Shown: positions 11,304-23,710, counted from the first letter of the stretch. The stretch is 64,000 bases of DNA from Ricinus communis (GCF_019578655.1 NC_063263.1:14817001-14881000), one strand, 5' to 3'. Notes: generated by a model from the sequence alone, not told the origin. Translations and numbers: made by a program.

Positions 11304-14300
11304 ATGAATTTTCTTCTCTCCCATAATTTAATGTACACCTTATTGTTAGCTATCCTTGTATCCTTCAGATGCAAATGTCCCTTAGTAAAGTCTACTGCTC
11401 TAAGCATTGAGACAGACAAGGAAGCCTTGATCGAAATTAAGTCTAGGCTGGAACCCCATTCCTTATCTTCATGGAACCAGAGCGCTTCTCCTTGCAGCTG
11501 GACGGGAGTTTTCTGCAACAAATTAAACCATAGAGTTCTTGGTCTCAATCTTTCCAGCTTGGGTGTTTCTGGGTCAATAAGTCCTTATATTGGCAATCTC
11601 TCCTTCCTTCAGTCCCTCGAGCTTCAAAATAATCAACTTACAGGAATAATTCCTGATGAAATCTGTAATCTTTCTCGCTTGAGAGTCATGAACATGAATT
11701 CCAATAGCTTGCGAGGTTCAATCTTACCCAATATAAGTAAGTTGTCGGAGCTCAGAGTACTCGATTTGTCAATGAATAGGATTACAGGAAAAATTACTGA
11801 CGAACTCTCCTCGCTTACTAAGCTCCAAGTTCTGAACTTAGGGCGAAATGCTTTTTCAGGTACAATTCCACCATCTCTAGCAAATCTTTCATCATTGGAA
11901 GATTTGATTTTAGGCACTAACACTCTTAGTGGGATTATACCTAGTGACTTAAGCAGACTTCATAATCTGAAGGTGCTTGATCTCACCATAAACAATCTCA
12001 CTGGCATAGTTCCCTCCAAGGTCTACAACATGTCTTCCTTGGTTAATTTGGCCTTGGCATCTAACCAATTGTGGGGTAAACTTCCTAGTGATGTTGGTGT
12101 TACACTTCCGAATCTCTTAGACTTCAATTTATGCTTTAATAAGTTCACTGGCCTCCTTCCTGGTTCTTTGCACAATCTCACAAATATACATATCATTCGT
12201 GTGGCGCATAATCTTCTTGAAGGAAAAGTGCCACCAGGTTTGGAAAATCTTCCATTTCTGGAGATGTACAATATTGGTTTCAATAATTTTGTTGGCTATG
12301 GAGATAAGGGTCTCGACTTTATCACTTCTTTAACAAATAGCAGCCGCCTTAAATTCCTTGCCTTTGATGGCAACCTTTTGCAGGGTGTCATTCCGGAATC
12401 TGTAGGCAATCTTTCCAAGAATCTTTCAAAGTTGTACATGGGCGGAAATCAAATCTATGGAGGCATACCAGCCTCAATTGGCCATCTCAGTAGCTTGACC
12501 TTGTTAAATCTGAGCTACAACTCGATCACTGGTTCAATCCCACGTGAAATTGGCCAACTGGAGCACCTGCAATTTTTGGGTTTGGCAGGAAATCAATTTT
12601 CAGGAAGTATTCCTGATTCTCTTGGAAATCTCCGAAAGTTGAACCAAATAGATTTATCAAGAAACGGATTGGTGGGTGCAATACCCACTACTTTTGGTAA
12701 TTTTCAGAGTCTGCTTGCTATGGACTTGTCCAACAATAAGCTCAATGGAAGCATTGCGAAAGAAATTCTCAATCTCCCAAGTTTGAGCAAAATCTTGAAT
12801 CTGTCTAACAACTTCCTAAGCGGGAATTTGTCAGAGGACATCGGTCTGCTCGAAAGTGTTGTCACCATAGATCTCTCTAATAATCATTTATCCGGTGATA
12901 TTCCAAGCTTAATAAAACACTGTGAGAGCTTGGAGGAGTTGTACATGTCCAGAAACTCGTTTTCAGGCCCTGTTCCTGCCGTGTTAGGAGAGATGAAAGG
13001 CCTAGAAACTTTAGACCTTTCTTATAACCATCTTTCTGGTTTCATTCCTCCTGATCTCCAAAAACTTGAAGCCCTTCAGTTGTTGAATCTTGCCTTTAAT
13101 GACCTAGAAGGTGCAGTTCCTTGTGGTGGGGTTTTTACTAATATTTCTAAAGTCCACTTGGAAGGAAACACAAAGCTCTCTTTGGAATTGTCATGTAAAA
13201 ATCCTCGTAGTCGCAGAACGAACGTAGTCAAAATTTCTATCGTTATTGCTGTTACGGCCACATTAGCATTTTGCCTTTCTATTGGCTATCTGTTGTTTAT
13301 CAGGAGAAGCAAAAGTAAAATCGAATGTGCATCTAACAACTTGATAAAGGAGCAACATCAGATTGTTTCATACCACGAACTCCGCCAAGCAACTGATAAC
13401 TTTGATGAACAAAATTTGATTGGAAGTGGAGGCTTTGGGTCCGTGTACAAAGGGTTTCTTGCAGACGGTTCTGCTGTTGCAGTCAAGGTCCTTGACATCA
13501 AACAGACTGGCTGTTGGAAGAGTTTTGTTGCAGAGTGTGAAGCCTTAAGAAATGTGAGGCATCGGAATCTAGTTAAGCTGATTACATCTTGCTCAAGCAT
13601 TGATTTTAAGAATGTAGAATTTCTGGCTCTAGTTTACGAGTTCCTTGGTAATGGGAGCTTGGAAGATTGGATTAAGGGCAAGAGGAAGAAAGAAAATGGA
13701 GATGGGTTGAATCTCATGGAGAGATTGAATGTGGTCATTGACGCAGCGAGCGCTATGGATTACTTGCATTATGACTGTGAAGTTCCTGTGGTGCATTGTG
13801 ATTTGAAGCCTAGCAATGTTCTTCTAAAAGAAGACATGACTGCCAAGGTGGGAGATTTTGGCCTGGCTACATTGCTGGTAGAGAAAATTGGTGTTCAGAC
13901 TTCAATCAGCTCTACTCATGTCCTAAAAGGTTCCATAGGATACATACCTCCAGGTCAGTAACTTAATATTCCCCTGTAAGCACCTTGATACATACCTCAT
14001 AAAAACACAATTTATATACCACTGAGTCATGCATATGAACTTAATTTTAAGGCTTACAAATGCGTTATATAGTATTCCGTGAACTTTCTCGTTGATACCA
14101 ATTATTCATGATGATGCAGAGTATGGTCTAGGGGTGAAACCATCGACTGCTGGAGATGTATACAGCTTTGGGGTGATGCTACTAGAGTTATTCACTGGCA
14201 AGAGCCCCACTTGTGATAGTTTCAAGGGCGAACAGAATCTGGTTGGGTGGGTACAATCGGCTTTCTCTTCCAATATACTGCAAGTGCTAGACCCTATTCT

Positions 14301-14517
14301 GCTATTGCCTGTGGATAATTGGTATGATGATGACCAGTCTATTATATCAGAAATACAAAATGACTGTCTAATCACAGTTTGTGAGGTTGGATTATCATGC
14401 ACTGCAGAATCTCCAGAGAGGCGCATCAGCATGAGAGATGCTCTTCTCAAGCTCAAAGCAGCTAGAGACAACCTTCTTAACTATGTTCCTAACCACAAAG
14501 TCAAGTGTTCACCATGA
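11304..14517 (+). CDS. LRR-XII receptor-like kinase, non-RD (FLS2/EFR/XA21 class), intact
   Basis: Two exons, 11304..13953 and 14120..14517, give 1015 residues. The 166-base intron splits the Glu codon of the PPEYG motif, a standard place for this subfamily. The order is: signal peptide (about 1-31), LRR N-terminal cap (about 37-72, with SPCSWTGVFC), about 20 plant-type LRRs to residue 600, a transmembrane segment (about 642-668), and a Ser/Thr kinase. The glycine loop GSGGFGSV is near 706-713 and the VAIK-type lysine near 728. The catalytic loop is HCDLKPSN near 829 and DFG near 851. Cys in place of Arg before the catalytic Asp makes it a non-RD kinase, typical of immune pattern receptors. 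It should sit in the plasma membrane and sense an extracellular ligand, which is unknown here. A close paralogue lies inverted at 33.8-37.0 kb and a secreted-protein gene follows 0.8 kb downstream. Confidence 0.95.
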
Positions 14518-15308
14518 CGGGCCAACATGTCTGTTAATGGCTGATGGTTATATATGTAGGTTGGAACTAGTAATTGTGTGGTCATAAGCTCATTTTCCAG
14601 AGCATTAGCTTTAAAACTTGAATTTTATAATTATGGTGGAGGGCTAAATGCATTACTATATTGTTGATAGTATATTTCGGAATTGTGGAATAACAGTTCC
14701 TTCTTGATCTGAAGGGTTGCAATTCCCATCCAAGGTTTGAAGTTTTGGCCTGCCATGGTTGCCTATAGAAAAATATAATGATTTTGGAACATTGTACTCA
14801 GCTACCTTAACGTGTATGTATCCCTATCTCTTTTGACTCAAGTAATCACTCCATTGTAGCAAGACCTTTAAAGTGTAATTTTTTTTTAATTACAAGTGAG
14901 GAAAATGGAGTTTGAATTTCAAATCAGTGTATAGGAAATAAGACATACAATTTTTTGAGTTATCTTTTTTCACTATAACAATAAGAATCAGAAAGACTTA
15001 ATCCTATAGAAAGCCTCATCTCCTTAAATCAAGACTCATAAAAAGTTTATCCTCCAAAACTAATTATAGAAAAAGCGATAATTACAAAAAAAAAAAAAAA
15101 AAAAAAAGGAAATAGAAAAGGTAAAAGAAGAAAGTATATCAGAATGAATTTGAAACAATAAAAGTGATCAAATCAATGAAACAGTAGCTGAAATACACTT
15201 CTCACTCCCATTTATAAATAGGGCTACCGAGTTTTACATTGCACCTCATCACTTTCAATAAGCATTTCAAGAATTATTATATTAGGCAAAAACACCAGAA
15301 AAAGAAAA
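14518..15308. other. Spacer between receptor kinase and prolamin-like gene (duplicated elsewhere)
   Basis: No gene is present. The stretch holds the kinase 3' UTR and the promoter of the secreted-protein gene. Its distal half (about 14990-15260) is recognisably repeated upstream of the copies at 32168 (31900-32110) and about 45060 (44870-45075), including an AAGTTTATC...CAAAACT block. The whole kinase-spacer-peptide unit was therefore duplicated. Confidence 0.7.
15213..15220 (+). promoter_or_regulatory. TATA box of prolamin-like gene 1
   Basis: TATAAATA followed by GGGCTACC, 89 bases before the translated ATG. The same TATAAATAGGGCTACC block precedes prolamin-like gene 2 (32070-32077). It is altered to TATTAATAGGGCTGCC in front of the broken copy at 45 kb. 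Confidence 0.75.
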
Positions 15309-15746
15309 ATGATGATGATGAAGAAAGTGTTTGCTGTTGTGCTACTTTTCATTGTTTTTACAGCATCATCAGCTGCCGATGATGATGCACCAACACCACC
15401 AGGAGCACCAAAGTTTCCCGGCTTTCCATTTCGTCATAGACAATTCCCATGGGGGCCTGGTCATGCATTTCCACCACTACCTGCTGGTCATGCCAAGCTT
15501 CCATCTCCTGACCCTAAATTTCAGAAATGTTTCCAGGATTTCCATGTTGATCAAGGATGTGTCCAACAAATCATGACATCTTTTACTTCTCATAAAGTCA
15601 ATCTTGATGCTAAATGTTGCCAGTCTGTTCAACAAATCGTTGATGATTGTATTTCGGCTATTTTTGGTCACTTTGGCAACCCCTTCTTTGGTCCTCTTCT
15701 GAAGAAAGTTTGCTCATCAGGATCGCCATCTCCTCCATCAGCATGA
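15309..15746 (+). CDS. Small secreted six-cysteine prolamin-like protein (ECA1/EC1 type), copy 1
   Basis: 145 residues from one exon. A signal peptide ends near the SSA-ADDD junction (about residue 22). A Pro-rich linker (about 27-68) follows, then a C-terminal domain with cysteines C74, C84, C103, C104, C114 and C135. The spacing C-x9-C-x18-CC-x9-C-x20-C is that of the plant prolamin-like domain found in ECA1 gametogenesis-related and egg-cell-secreted EC1 proteins. Known members are secreted, disulfide-rich and often reproductive-tissue specific, and some act in gamete interaction. The role of this copy is not known. Several Met codons stand at the start (MMMMKK), so the exact initiator is uncertain by a few residues. 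It lies 0.8 kb after a receptor kinase gene on the same strand, an arrangement repeated in this cluster. Confidence 0.9.
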   Translation: MMMMKKVFAVVLLFIVFTASSAADDDAPTPPGAPKFPGFPFRHRQFPWGPGHAFPPLPAGHAKLPSPDPKFQKCFQDFHVDQGCVQQIMTSFTSHKVNLDAKCCQSVQQIVDDCISAIFGHFGNPFFGPLLKKVCSSGSPSPPSA

Positions 15747-17128
15747 TTTATTAGTTTCTTCAGTAATGGCTTTAGTTTCTTTTCTTTTTTTTTTTAAATT
15801 CTATTTGAGTAGTTTGTTAACGTTGTGTTCTTCGGACGAATGAAATTTAGTTCTGGATTTATAGTTTCTTTTATCATATAATTTTCTCCACCGTGTTTCA
15901 ACTTTCACTTCGATATTCTCTTTTATAGTCAATATTTTTCCATTTGAAAATTTACATAGCAAATACGATTGAAACATTTAGATATATTAAAAGAGATAAG
16001 ATGACCTTTTGTACTACTAACCCTAATGCCCATTTTGTTAAAAGAAAAAAATTAAAAATAAGTTTCGGTTCTTTTATAATGGCAGTTCCAATTTTTGTTT
16101 ATAAAATAAGAGAGATGGATAATCAACTGAAATCAAATAATAAAAATATATTTACTTGTCTTTCATATCGAAACCCATTATTTGCTGTATTTATATGTTG
16201 ATGGAACACAAAAATTAACCAGTGTAGCATTTAATATTGTTTGGAATAAATAGAATTTAATGCAGAAAAAACATGATATGAAACTATAATCTTATTGATT
16301 TTGACTAAAAGGGTTGCTAAAAAAAGGACTGCAATTTCCATAGCTTACCACTTAAACATAGAAACACTGAGATGTTCAGACTAAAATTTCCACTGAAAAT
16401 AAGAACTCAGAAATGAATGAGGAAGAACTCTTTCTTTGTATATTTCTTATAGAAAAATTAATTTGTATTTCTTTTAATATTTCAATAAAAATAGAAAAAA
16501 AAAACATCAACATCAATAATTTAAATCAGAAAATAACTAATTAAATGTAGTAATTGTGCACATGACTTATATTATTAATAACTTGGTAGAAATCATAAAA
16601 ACATATTTCATGTCAATGTCTTTTGGACTTGAATCAGCATTATTGACCAAATATATATATATATATATATATATATAAGAGATTGGTGAAATAAATTTCT
16701 TGAGTCATTTTGAAGTAAATTATAGTCTTAATACACGCATGTTATTTTATCTGAACAATCACAAATTTGCACAATTAGACCATGTGCTTTTATTTATGAC
16801 CGCTACATCAAATTTGCCAAGTTCTTATAAAAAAATGGCCCCAATGCTTTTACAAGGCTATGCACTTATTAAGAGTTTAATATAATTACCCATCTCACAA
16901 CTACAACAAAACAAACAACCACATTTACAATGGAAAGAATCTTGGTATAAAAGAACCCAACTCTCTTAATATAACTATTTGATCTAAATTATATAAAAAA
17001 TTATTCATTTTAATTTTAAAAGTTTCACTTAAAATTTTTTCGGATCGAACACGTCCAATTTTGAAGTTGTTCTAACTCTTAGGTCAAACAACTAAAACAC
17101 AGCTCATGCAATTGAATATAATTTAAAT
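15747..17128. other. Intergenic AT-rich region left of the copia element
   Basis: No gene is recognised. It contains the 3' UTR of prolamin-like gene 1, an (AT)n tract at about 16652-16677, and AT-rich filler up to the copia target-site duplication. Confidence 0.55.
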
Positions 17129-17133
17129 ATAAC
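17129..17133. repeat. Target-site duplication, left copy (copia)
   Basis: ATAAC directly precedes the 5' LTR. The same five bases follow the 3' LTR at 31488-31492. Confidence 0.9.
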
Positions 17134-17418
17134 TGTTGAAGAAAGAAGAAAAGAAACTGAGGTCTCAGAGGCTGCACAAGCTAGGTTGTAGGTTGCTTGT
17201 GCAGACCTATCATCACAAACCTCAAGGTAAAAAGGAGCATCATTTCCTACAAAGCAGGAAATGTCACTTCAACCCATACCCTATTCAGAAAGAGTCGTTA
17301 GGCAACCGTTATGATAGAACACAAATAAGTAAATCATGTATATATATCATTCATCTCATTGTAAAAGAACTCAAGAATCCTTATTTTTAATTCAATCTTC
17401 TTCATTGTTCTTTTCACA
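17134..17418 (+). repeat. Copia 5' LTR
   Basis: Begins TGTTGAAGAAAG and ends TTTTCACA. It pairs with 31210-31487. It contains a 7-base duplication (GGTTGTA-like, in GCTAGGTTGTAGGTTGC) that is absent from the 3' LTR. Confidence 0.95.
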
Positions 17419-17434
17419 TGGTATCAGAGCCTGG
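17419..17434 (+). other. Copia primer-binding site
   Basis: TGGTATCAGAGCCTGG immediately after the 5' LTR is complementary to the 3' end of plant initiator methionine tRNA, the usual primer for minus-strand synthesis. Confidence 0.9.
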
Positions 17435-17481
17435 TTTCCAGCATTAGTCATCATCTACCCTTTTTTTTTTAAATCTCAGCC

Positions 17482-18310
17482 ATGTCTCAAAATGAAAAAT
17501 TGACCAATATCATTTGTAAAGGCAACTCCAACTATTTCGAATGGTCCAAAACTGTGTACATTGCCCTCAATGGCAGAAAAAGGTTGGGATTTATCACTGG
17601 GACAAAGCAACAGCCAAAACCAGAGAGGTCGGAAGCCCCAACCGAAGAAGAAATTGACAGAATAGAGGAATGGCAGACATCTGACCATTTGGTCATGTCT
17701 TGGCTCACAAATACTATGGAGCCCCAAATTTCCCATTTCTGCATCATGATGGAATCATCAAAATTAATTTGGAAAAAAATGCAAAGCCTTTACAGCCACC
17801 AACATAATTTTGCAAATATATTCAGACTCAAACAAGAGTTAGCTCAAACCACTCAGGGAACAAAAAGTTCCTCGCAATATGCAACAGAAATACTCACACG
17901 GTGGGAAGAGTTGCAGAACTATATTCTGCCTTCAATCGACCCACTAGAAATTCAAAAAAGGAACGAACAAGATCTTGTGTACACTTACCTTGGAGGATTG
18001 GACTCAAGCTATGAAAGCCTGAGATCACAGATCCTCCTCACGTCTGAGCTTCCTCAAATAGACGAAGTAATAGCAAGCGTTCAGCGCGAAGAAACGCGGA
18101 GGAACACCATGAGCGCCTTCTCTCCCCCGTAACTCACGGAAAATCACGCTTACAACGCTCGACGCGATGGTGCTCGACAGCGAGGAGGGCCAAGCATCGC
18201 GCGCTATAACCACTGCCAAAGGCATGGTCACTCACGCGTGGTCTGCTGGCACCTATACCCGCATTTGAGGCCATCGTGGGGGTGGGATAGAGCTGGAACA
18301 GTGAGGAGAG
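17482..18310 (+). pseudogene. Copia gag (UBN2-type) with a damaged zinc knuckle
   Basis: An open frame from 17482 to 18132 (216 residues) has the copia gag N-terminus (NYFEWSKTVYIAL) and the usual LWKKMQSLYS-like and LGGLDSSYESLRSQIL-like motifs. It then hits a stop. Downstream, about 18196-18280 reads as a CCHC knuckle (NHCQRHGHSRVVCW), but the first Cys is Arg. The capsid part is intact; the nucleocapsid part is out of frame and damaged. Confidence 0.85.
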
Positions 18311-18756
18311 GAGGAATAGGAGAAAGGAAAGGGGGCGGCGGCAGGAGAGAAGGCCTTTACGGGACAAGGGGAAATATGGGAGAGAAAGGAGAAGTATGGT
18401 TAGGAATGGGTGCGTATGCCGGGGCGGGTGTCTTTAATCAAACCTGACCCGAACTCGGCCTACCGACCCGACCCGACCCAACAACCCGTCCTCACTTGGA
18501 CTCAGCCCATCCAGGCTTCGGCCCAGTAAGTCTTCCTGCCCAACAATCTCTATGGGCTCCTCAAGTCCACCAGAATCAGCCCGCCCACCAAGCCCAGTAG
18601 ACTCACACGGCCCACCAGCCATCTCAGGCCCAAATGGCTGACATCTTGGGCCAACTTCGGGCCCTAGTCCAGTAACCCAACTGATTTGGTTCAAACCCAT
18701 CCAATGGGTCAGGTTCGGTTCAAGCACTATTAAATTCATCAAATTACTGCCATAAT

Positions 18757-20042
18757 ACTTGGATTATTGACTCAGGAGCCACTGATCACATGACTTGGGA
18801 TCCCACTCAATTATAAAAAATTCATTCTATCAGAGATTCTCATCATGTGACAGTTGCTAACGGCAATAAAGTCAAAATTCAAGGATATGGCACCACAAAT
18901 TTATTTCAATCTAATATTCAAAATATTTTATTTCTGCCTGACTTTAAATCTAACCTCTTATCTGTTGGCAAAATTACTCTTGACTTAAATTGCAATGTTA
19001 TTTTGTCACCATCTTCAGTCATTTTTTAAGATCGAATTTCCGGAAAGACGATTGGTGAAGGTCAACCAGAAAATAGTCTTTATTATTTGCATAACCCTCC
19101 AAAGACATATTTTGTGTCCACTAATTCCCCCAAGACATGTTAATGCACCGAAGATTTGGGCATCCTTCTGACATTGTTTTAAATAAATTACTTTGTTCAA
19201 ATTTAAATTCTAATAATTATGATGTGTGTAAATTTTCGAAACACACGAGATTACCTTTTTTCTTGTCATTTAGTGTATCTGAAAACGCATTTGATTTAAT
19301 ACATTATGATGTTTGGGGACCTGCCCCCGTTACTGCCTATAATCATTTCCGATATTTTATTACCTTTATTGATGATTACTCTCGCACCACCTGGATTTAT
19401 TTATTAAAAGGTAAAAATGAAGTTTTTTCCCGCTTGCAAGATTTTTTCAATTTCATCAAAAATCAGTATAATGCAAAATTAAAAATTTTCCGCTTCGATA
19501 ATGGTACGGAGTACGTAAATCAACATTTTTCCACTTTTTTTAAACATCATGGCATCATACATCAAACCACCTGTGTTAATACCCCCGAGCAAAATGGAGT
19601 GTCTGAACGTAAAAATCGACATCTTCTCAATGTCTCTCGCACTCTTCTTTTTCAAAATCATGTGCCCTCTATGTTTTGGTCAGATGCCCTGTTAACCGCA
19701 GCCTATCTCATAAATCGGCTGCCTATTGTCACCTTAAAAAATCTCAGCCCTCTAGAAGTTCTCAAAAGCCGAAAAATAGAAGTAGGCCACCTCCAGGTTT
19801 TTGGATGTATTTGCTATGTTCATATCAAGCGCTCACACAAACTAGACAAAAGCTCGGTCAAGATCCTCTTTCTAGGCTATTCCTCCTCCCAAAAAGGGTA
19901 CAAATGCTATGATCCTTTAAACTATAAAGTTTATGTTTCTCGTGATGTCACCTTTGTGAAAATTGAACCCTACTACACACCCTCCACCGGTGTTGCCTTC
20001 CCTCCTGGACCTTATCAGTCTTTATTTCCGCTTAAACTCTGA
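18757..20042 (+). pseudogene. Copia protease and integrase region, broken
   Basis: Protease active site IDSGATDHM is read near 18765-18795, followed by a stop. A frame from 18847 continues the protease (LPDFKSNLLSVGK). The GAG-pre-integrase segment (MLMHRRFGHPS) starts at 19137 and runs into the integrase core, with FIDDYSRTTWIYLL, the DNGTEYVN aspartate motif and the catalytic Glu in TPEQNGVSERKNRHLL. An in-frame stop ends it at 20042. Several stops separate the pieces, so no full polyprotein is possible. Confidence 0.9.
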
Positions 20043-20156
20043 TTCTTCTCTTAGCAGCTCTGAACAGGATTATCAGCCTCAGGGGGAGTCCCCTTCTGTC
20101 TCAAGGCCACTTCCTTTAAGGGGAGAAAAACTTAGCCTCACGAAGAAGAAGAAATT

Positions 20157-21191
20157 GCCTTGAGAAGATCCACTCGTCAATCCAAACCTCCTGTAAAATT
20201 TAGAGATTATGTGTCTCATACGGTAACATATCCAATTCAGAAGTTCATTTCTTATAATGTCTTATCTAACCAATATCGCAACTACCTTTGTCAGATCTCA
20301 AACCACACTGAACCCACAAATTCCTACGAAGCCAACACCGACCCTAAATGGTGTAAGGCTATGGAAGAAGAACTTCGTGCCTTAGAGAAAAATGATACAT
20401 GGAGTATTGTTCCTCTTCCACAAAATAAAAAACCCGTGGGATGCAAATGAATATACAAGATCAAGTACAATAGTAATGGAACTATTGAGAGATACAAGGC
20501 CAGACTTGTAGCCTGAGGCTTCACTCAAACTTATAGAGTTGACTATCAAGAGACATTTGCTCTAGTGGCCAAAATGAATACGGTCAGAATTCTTCTCTCA
20601 ACAGCAATCAATCAAGGCTGGAATCTATTTCAAATGGATGTCAAGAATGCCTTCCTACAAGGTAATTGAGAAGAGGAAGTTTACATGGGACTACTTCCTA
20701 GTCATAAGTCAACCTCAGACACTTCCATAGTATGTAAACTAAAGAAGGCTAGCTATGGCCTAAAACAGTCCCCGATAAGCATGGTATGCCAAACTGAGCC
20801 GTTTTTTTAAAGTATTAATTGCAGTAAATGTGAATCTGACTCATCTATATTCGTTAAAAATACTCTTAATCACACCATTGTTATCTTAGTATATGTTGAT
20901 GATATTATAATAACAGGGAATGATGATCAAGGAATAGAGGATGTCAAACAAAGTCTAAAACGAGAGTTCGACATCAAAGATCTTGGTCAACTGTTATATT
21001 TTCTAGTTGTAGAAATGGCAAAATCCAACAAGGGCTTATTTTTATCTCAAAGGAAATATTTCCTCGACCTCTTGAAAGAAACTGAAAAAATAGGCGCCAA
21101 ACCTGCCATCACCCCTATGGAAATAAAAATTAAACTTAACTTAGAAGATGGAGAACCCTTAACCAACATAGGGCACTATCAGTGATTAGTA
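20157..21191 (+). pseudogene. Copia reverse transcriptase, N-terminal part, with stops
   Basis: Reads through RRSTRQSKPP, EANTDPKWCKAMEEEL, YKARLVA(stop)GFTQT, FQMDVKNAFLQGN and the YVDD polymerase motif (near 20892). The block carries at least four in-frame stops or frameshifts. It ends at the gypsy insertion site; the continuation is at 30552. Confidence 0.9.
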
Positions 21192-21196
21192 GGAAA
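21192..21196. repeat. Target-site duplication, left copy (gypsy)
   Basis: GGAAA immediately before the gypsy 5' LTR, repeated at 30547-30551. Removing the insert plus one copy rejoins the copia reverse transcriptase frame at LVGKLIYLT. Confidence 0.92.
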
Positions 21197-23531
21197 TGTA
21201 ACACCCTTAGTTGTAATAATAATAATTATATATATATATTTAAAAAAAAAAAAACTCTCTCTTTTTTTTCCCTCCCCTCCTCCTTTTCCTTCCTCCCTTC
21301 CTTCTCCCTCTCCCCGTCATTGTCTTCTTCCCCGCACCGCCCATTGCCCGCCAGCCGCCTTCCCTTCCTCCTTCCTTTCCGCTGACACCGACGAAGGACG
21401 AAGAGGGCTGCCATCGTCGATTCGGCCTCCTTCCGCAAACCAACGCCGAATCGGACTCCCCACCCCCAAAAACCCCGGAAGCAACCCTCATCCGTCGGAA
21501 AATCCTTGCCGACAGCCTTGGGAAGTGTCGCGTGAGCAGCGACTTTCCACCCCCAATCCGCCGCCTTCCGGCCACTTTCCGACCAAAACTCTTGTACTTC
21601 CGGACTCCCGCGAACTTGATCTTCGCGTAGGGCGCCCGGATTTGAATTCAAACCTTTGTTGGCGGGACCGGCCCGGACTCAGTGTTTTGGACGCGAAATA
21701 TTTTAATTGTTAACTCGGTATAATTTTATTAGACTCCGAAAAATTTTGTTATAATATTAGAAAGTTATTGAGGCTATTAATTGCTTGTGTTGGGTAGTTT
21801 AAAAATAAATCAAATTAAATTGTTTGGGTTGTGGTGTTTTGGAGTCGGGAAAATATTAGTGCGATTCTTGTGGCGGCCTCCTGTTATTAAATTCAGCATG
21901 TCCGATATGTTTTGGCAGTCCTGACCCGTTTACGGGTAAATATCCAGAATTTAGGGAGGTTCTGTCAAATTTTGAGAATCCTCGAGTCCAATTTAATTCT
22001 AGGCGAATGCGACCTTAGGGTCTAAGTCTAGGAAATTTTTTTCGAATGTCTATTAATTGTATGTTTTTGTTATTAGATAATTCAGCCTTCCCTTGACTCC
22101 ACCCGTAGGAGGAGCGGATCGTGGAACGTATCAAACTGTGAGTTAAAGTCATTTAATCTTTGCGCTATTGCTAGTCTGATTTTAATATGCTATTTAGAAT
22201 TTGTGCTTAATATGATTATTAGTATCGCAAAATAAATGATTTCACTTGATTATTAATATTTGAAATAATATAAATATTATTATTAGTATGTTATAATAAG
22301 ACAAACGTTATTATTTTTTCCCCTCACAAATTGCACGTTGTTTTATCTTAAATCTTTAATCTTTATTTCGATATGTGTTGGATGAGTTCATCCGATAATG
22401 ATATTTATTATATGTGATGATTGCGAATTGGGAAATGTGGCTTGTAGAACATGCCACTTTGATGGGTTACATCGTAATGATCATGGACATGTAATAAGAT
22501 ATTTATGGGTTTGCCACGGTCGAGCATGGCTCTCTGGGCTGATTTGTGTAAATTCTGCCGGAGGTAAGGTCCCTGGTCGAGCATTGCTTTGAGCGTATTT
22601 GGATATTTAAGTGACCGGAGGTAGGTCACTCTCGGGGCTTGATCTTATTGGATTAAGAGAGCCGAATGGCTACTAGATTTCTTATTTGGATATTTAAGTG
22701 ACTAGAGGTAAGGTCCTTGGTCGAGCATTGCTCTCGGGGGCGCCCGATCTTATTGGATTAAGAGAGCCGAATGGCTACTAGATTTCTTATTTGGATACTT
22801 AAGTGACCGGACTAGAGGTAAGGTCCGGTCGAGCATTGCTCTCGGGGGCATGATCTTATTGGATTAAGAGAGCCGAATGGCTACTAGATTTCTTATTTGG
22901 ATACTTAAGTGACCGGTGGAGGTAAGGTCCACGAGCATTGCTCTCGGGGGCATGATCTTATTGGATTAAGAGAGCCAAAGTGGTACGTTAGAATTTGGGG
23001 TTAGGGTTCTACTTAGCCACACGTCCCGTGAAAGTAAAAATGTCTTTATTTATTTACACTCTCTCCTTTTATCATTTTATTATTATGGTGTATGATTTTA
23101 TATTATGATTGCAATTATATTCGGAAATTGGTATATTGTTTTGAATAATTAATATATCATGTGAAGGTTGCAATAGTCCTTAGATTATTTGATTTTGACT
23201 CACTCGAGACCCATGATCGCTTGTAATTTTTCGGTGTGATTAAAGACTTTCGCCTTCGCTTCTTCTTCGGACTTTTGTAATTATCTTGTACTTATATACT
23301 TGTCATTTTTACTCTAGAGTATCCGTGAGTGAAAATTTTAAAATTTATATAACTATTCTGACTCTTGTTGGTAGTATGATGATGTATTATGCAAGACAAT
23401 TATGACTACTTTATATTTGGTTAATTGTATATATGGATTTGCGGGTTGGTAAGGCTTACTACGGGTTTCGGTGGCCTTAAGCCTACCCATTCTCTAGTGC
23501 CGGTCACGGGCCCCCAGAGTGGGTCGTGACA
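21197..23531 (+). repeat. Gypsy 5' LTR with internal tandem repeats
   Basis: Starts TGTAACACCC; a pyrimidine-rich C/T tract follows at about 21250-21320. A tandem array at about 22595-22985 holds four copies of a roughly 105-base unit marked by GGATTAAGAGAGCC. It ends GGGTCGTGACA. It pairs with 28292-30546. Confidence 0.93.
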
Positions 23532-23535
23532 AAGT

Positions 23536-23547
23536 TGGTATCAGAGC
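23536..23547 (+). other. Gypsy primer-binding site
   Basis: TGGTATCAGAGC lies four bases after the 5' LTR and is complementary to the initiator Met-tRNA 3' end. The small offset from the LTR is normal for this group. Confidence 0.85.
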
Positions 23548-23710
23548 TTAGGTTTAGTTTTTCCTTCGACCTAGGTTAGCTTTCTAAACTACTGCGGAAA
23601 CTAGGAAAAATTGAGTCTGTCCTTGCATGTTTCGTTGATTCTAGTATCTGCGCTATACGTTAAAGAGTCTGTTGGGTTAATAGCTTGTTGTTCATTTTCA
23701 GCTCTTGCCA

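Noticed and set aside
11207..13600. Minus-strand frames opposite the first receptor kinase
   Set aside because: They are antisense shadows of a strong coding exon, as are the + strand frames at 34589-37069 opposite the second kinase.
18134..18742. Several 70-100 codon frames in the copia spacer
   Set aside because: These are off-frame readings of the degenerate gag/protease region, without domain similarity; the true frame is the damaged zinc-knuckle and protease one.
21226..21651. Minus-strand frames rich in Arg/Gly/Glu in the gypsy LTR
   Set aside because: They come from translating the pyrimidine-rich LTR tract on the opposite strand. The same happens in the 3' LTR (28302-28683).
22595..22985. 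Regularly spaced repeats resembling a CRISPR-type array
   Set aside because: The repeat lies inside a plant LTR, the unit is about 105 bases with no short-repeat/spacer organisation, and the host is a eukaryote.
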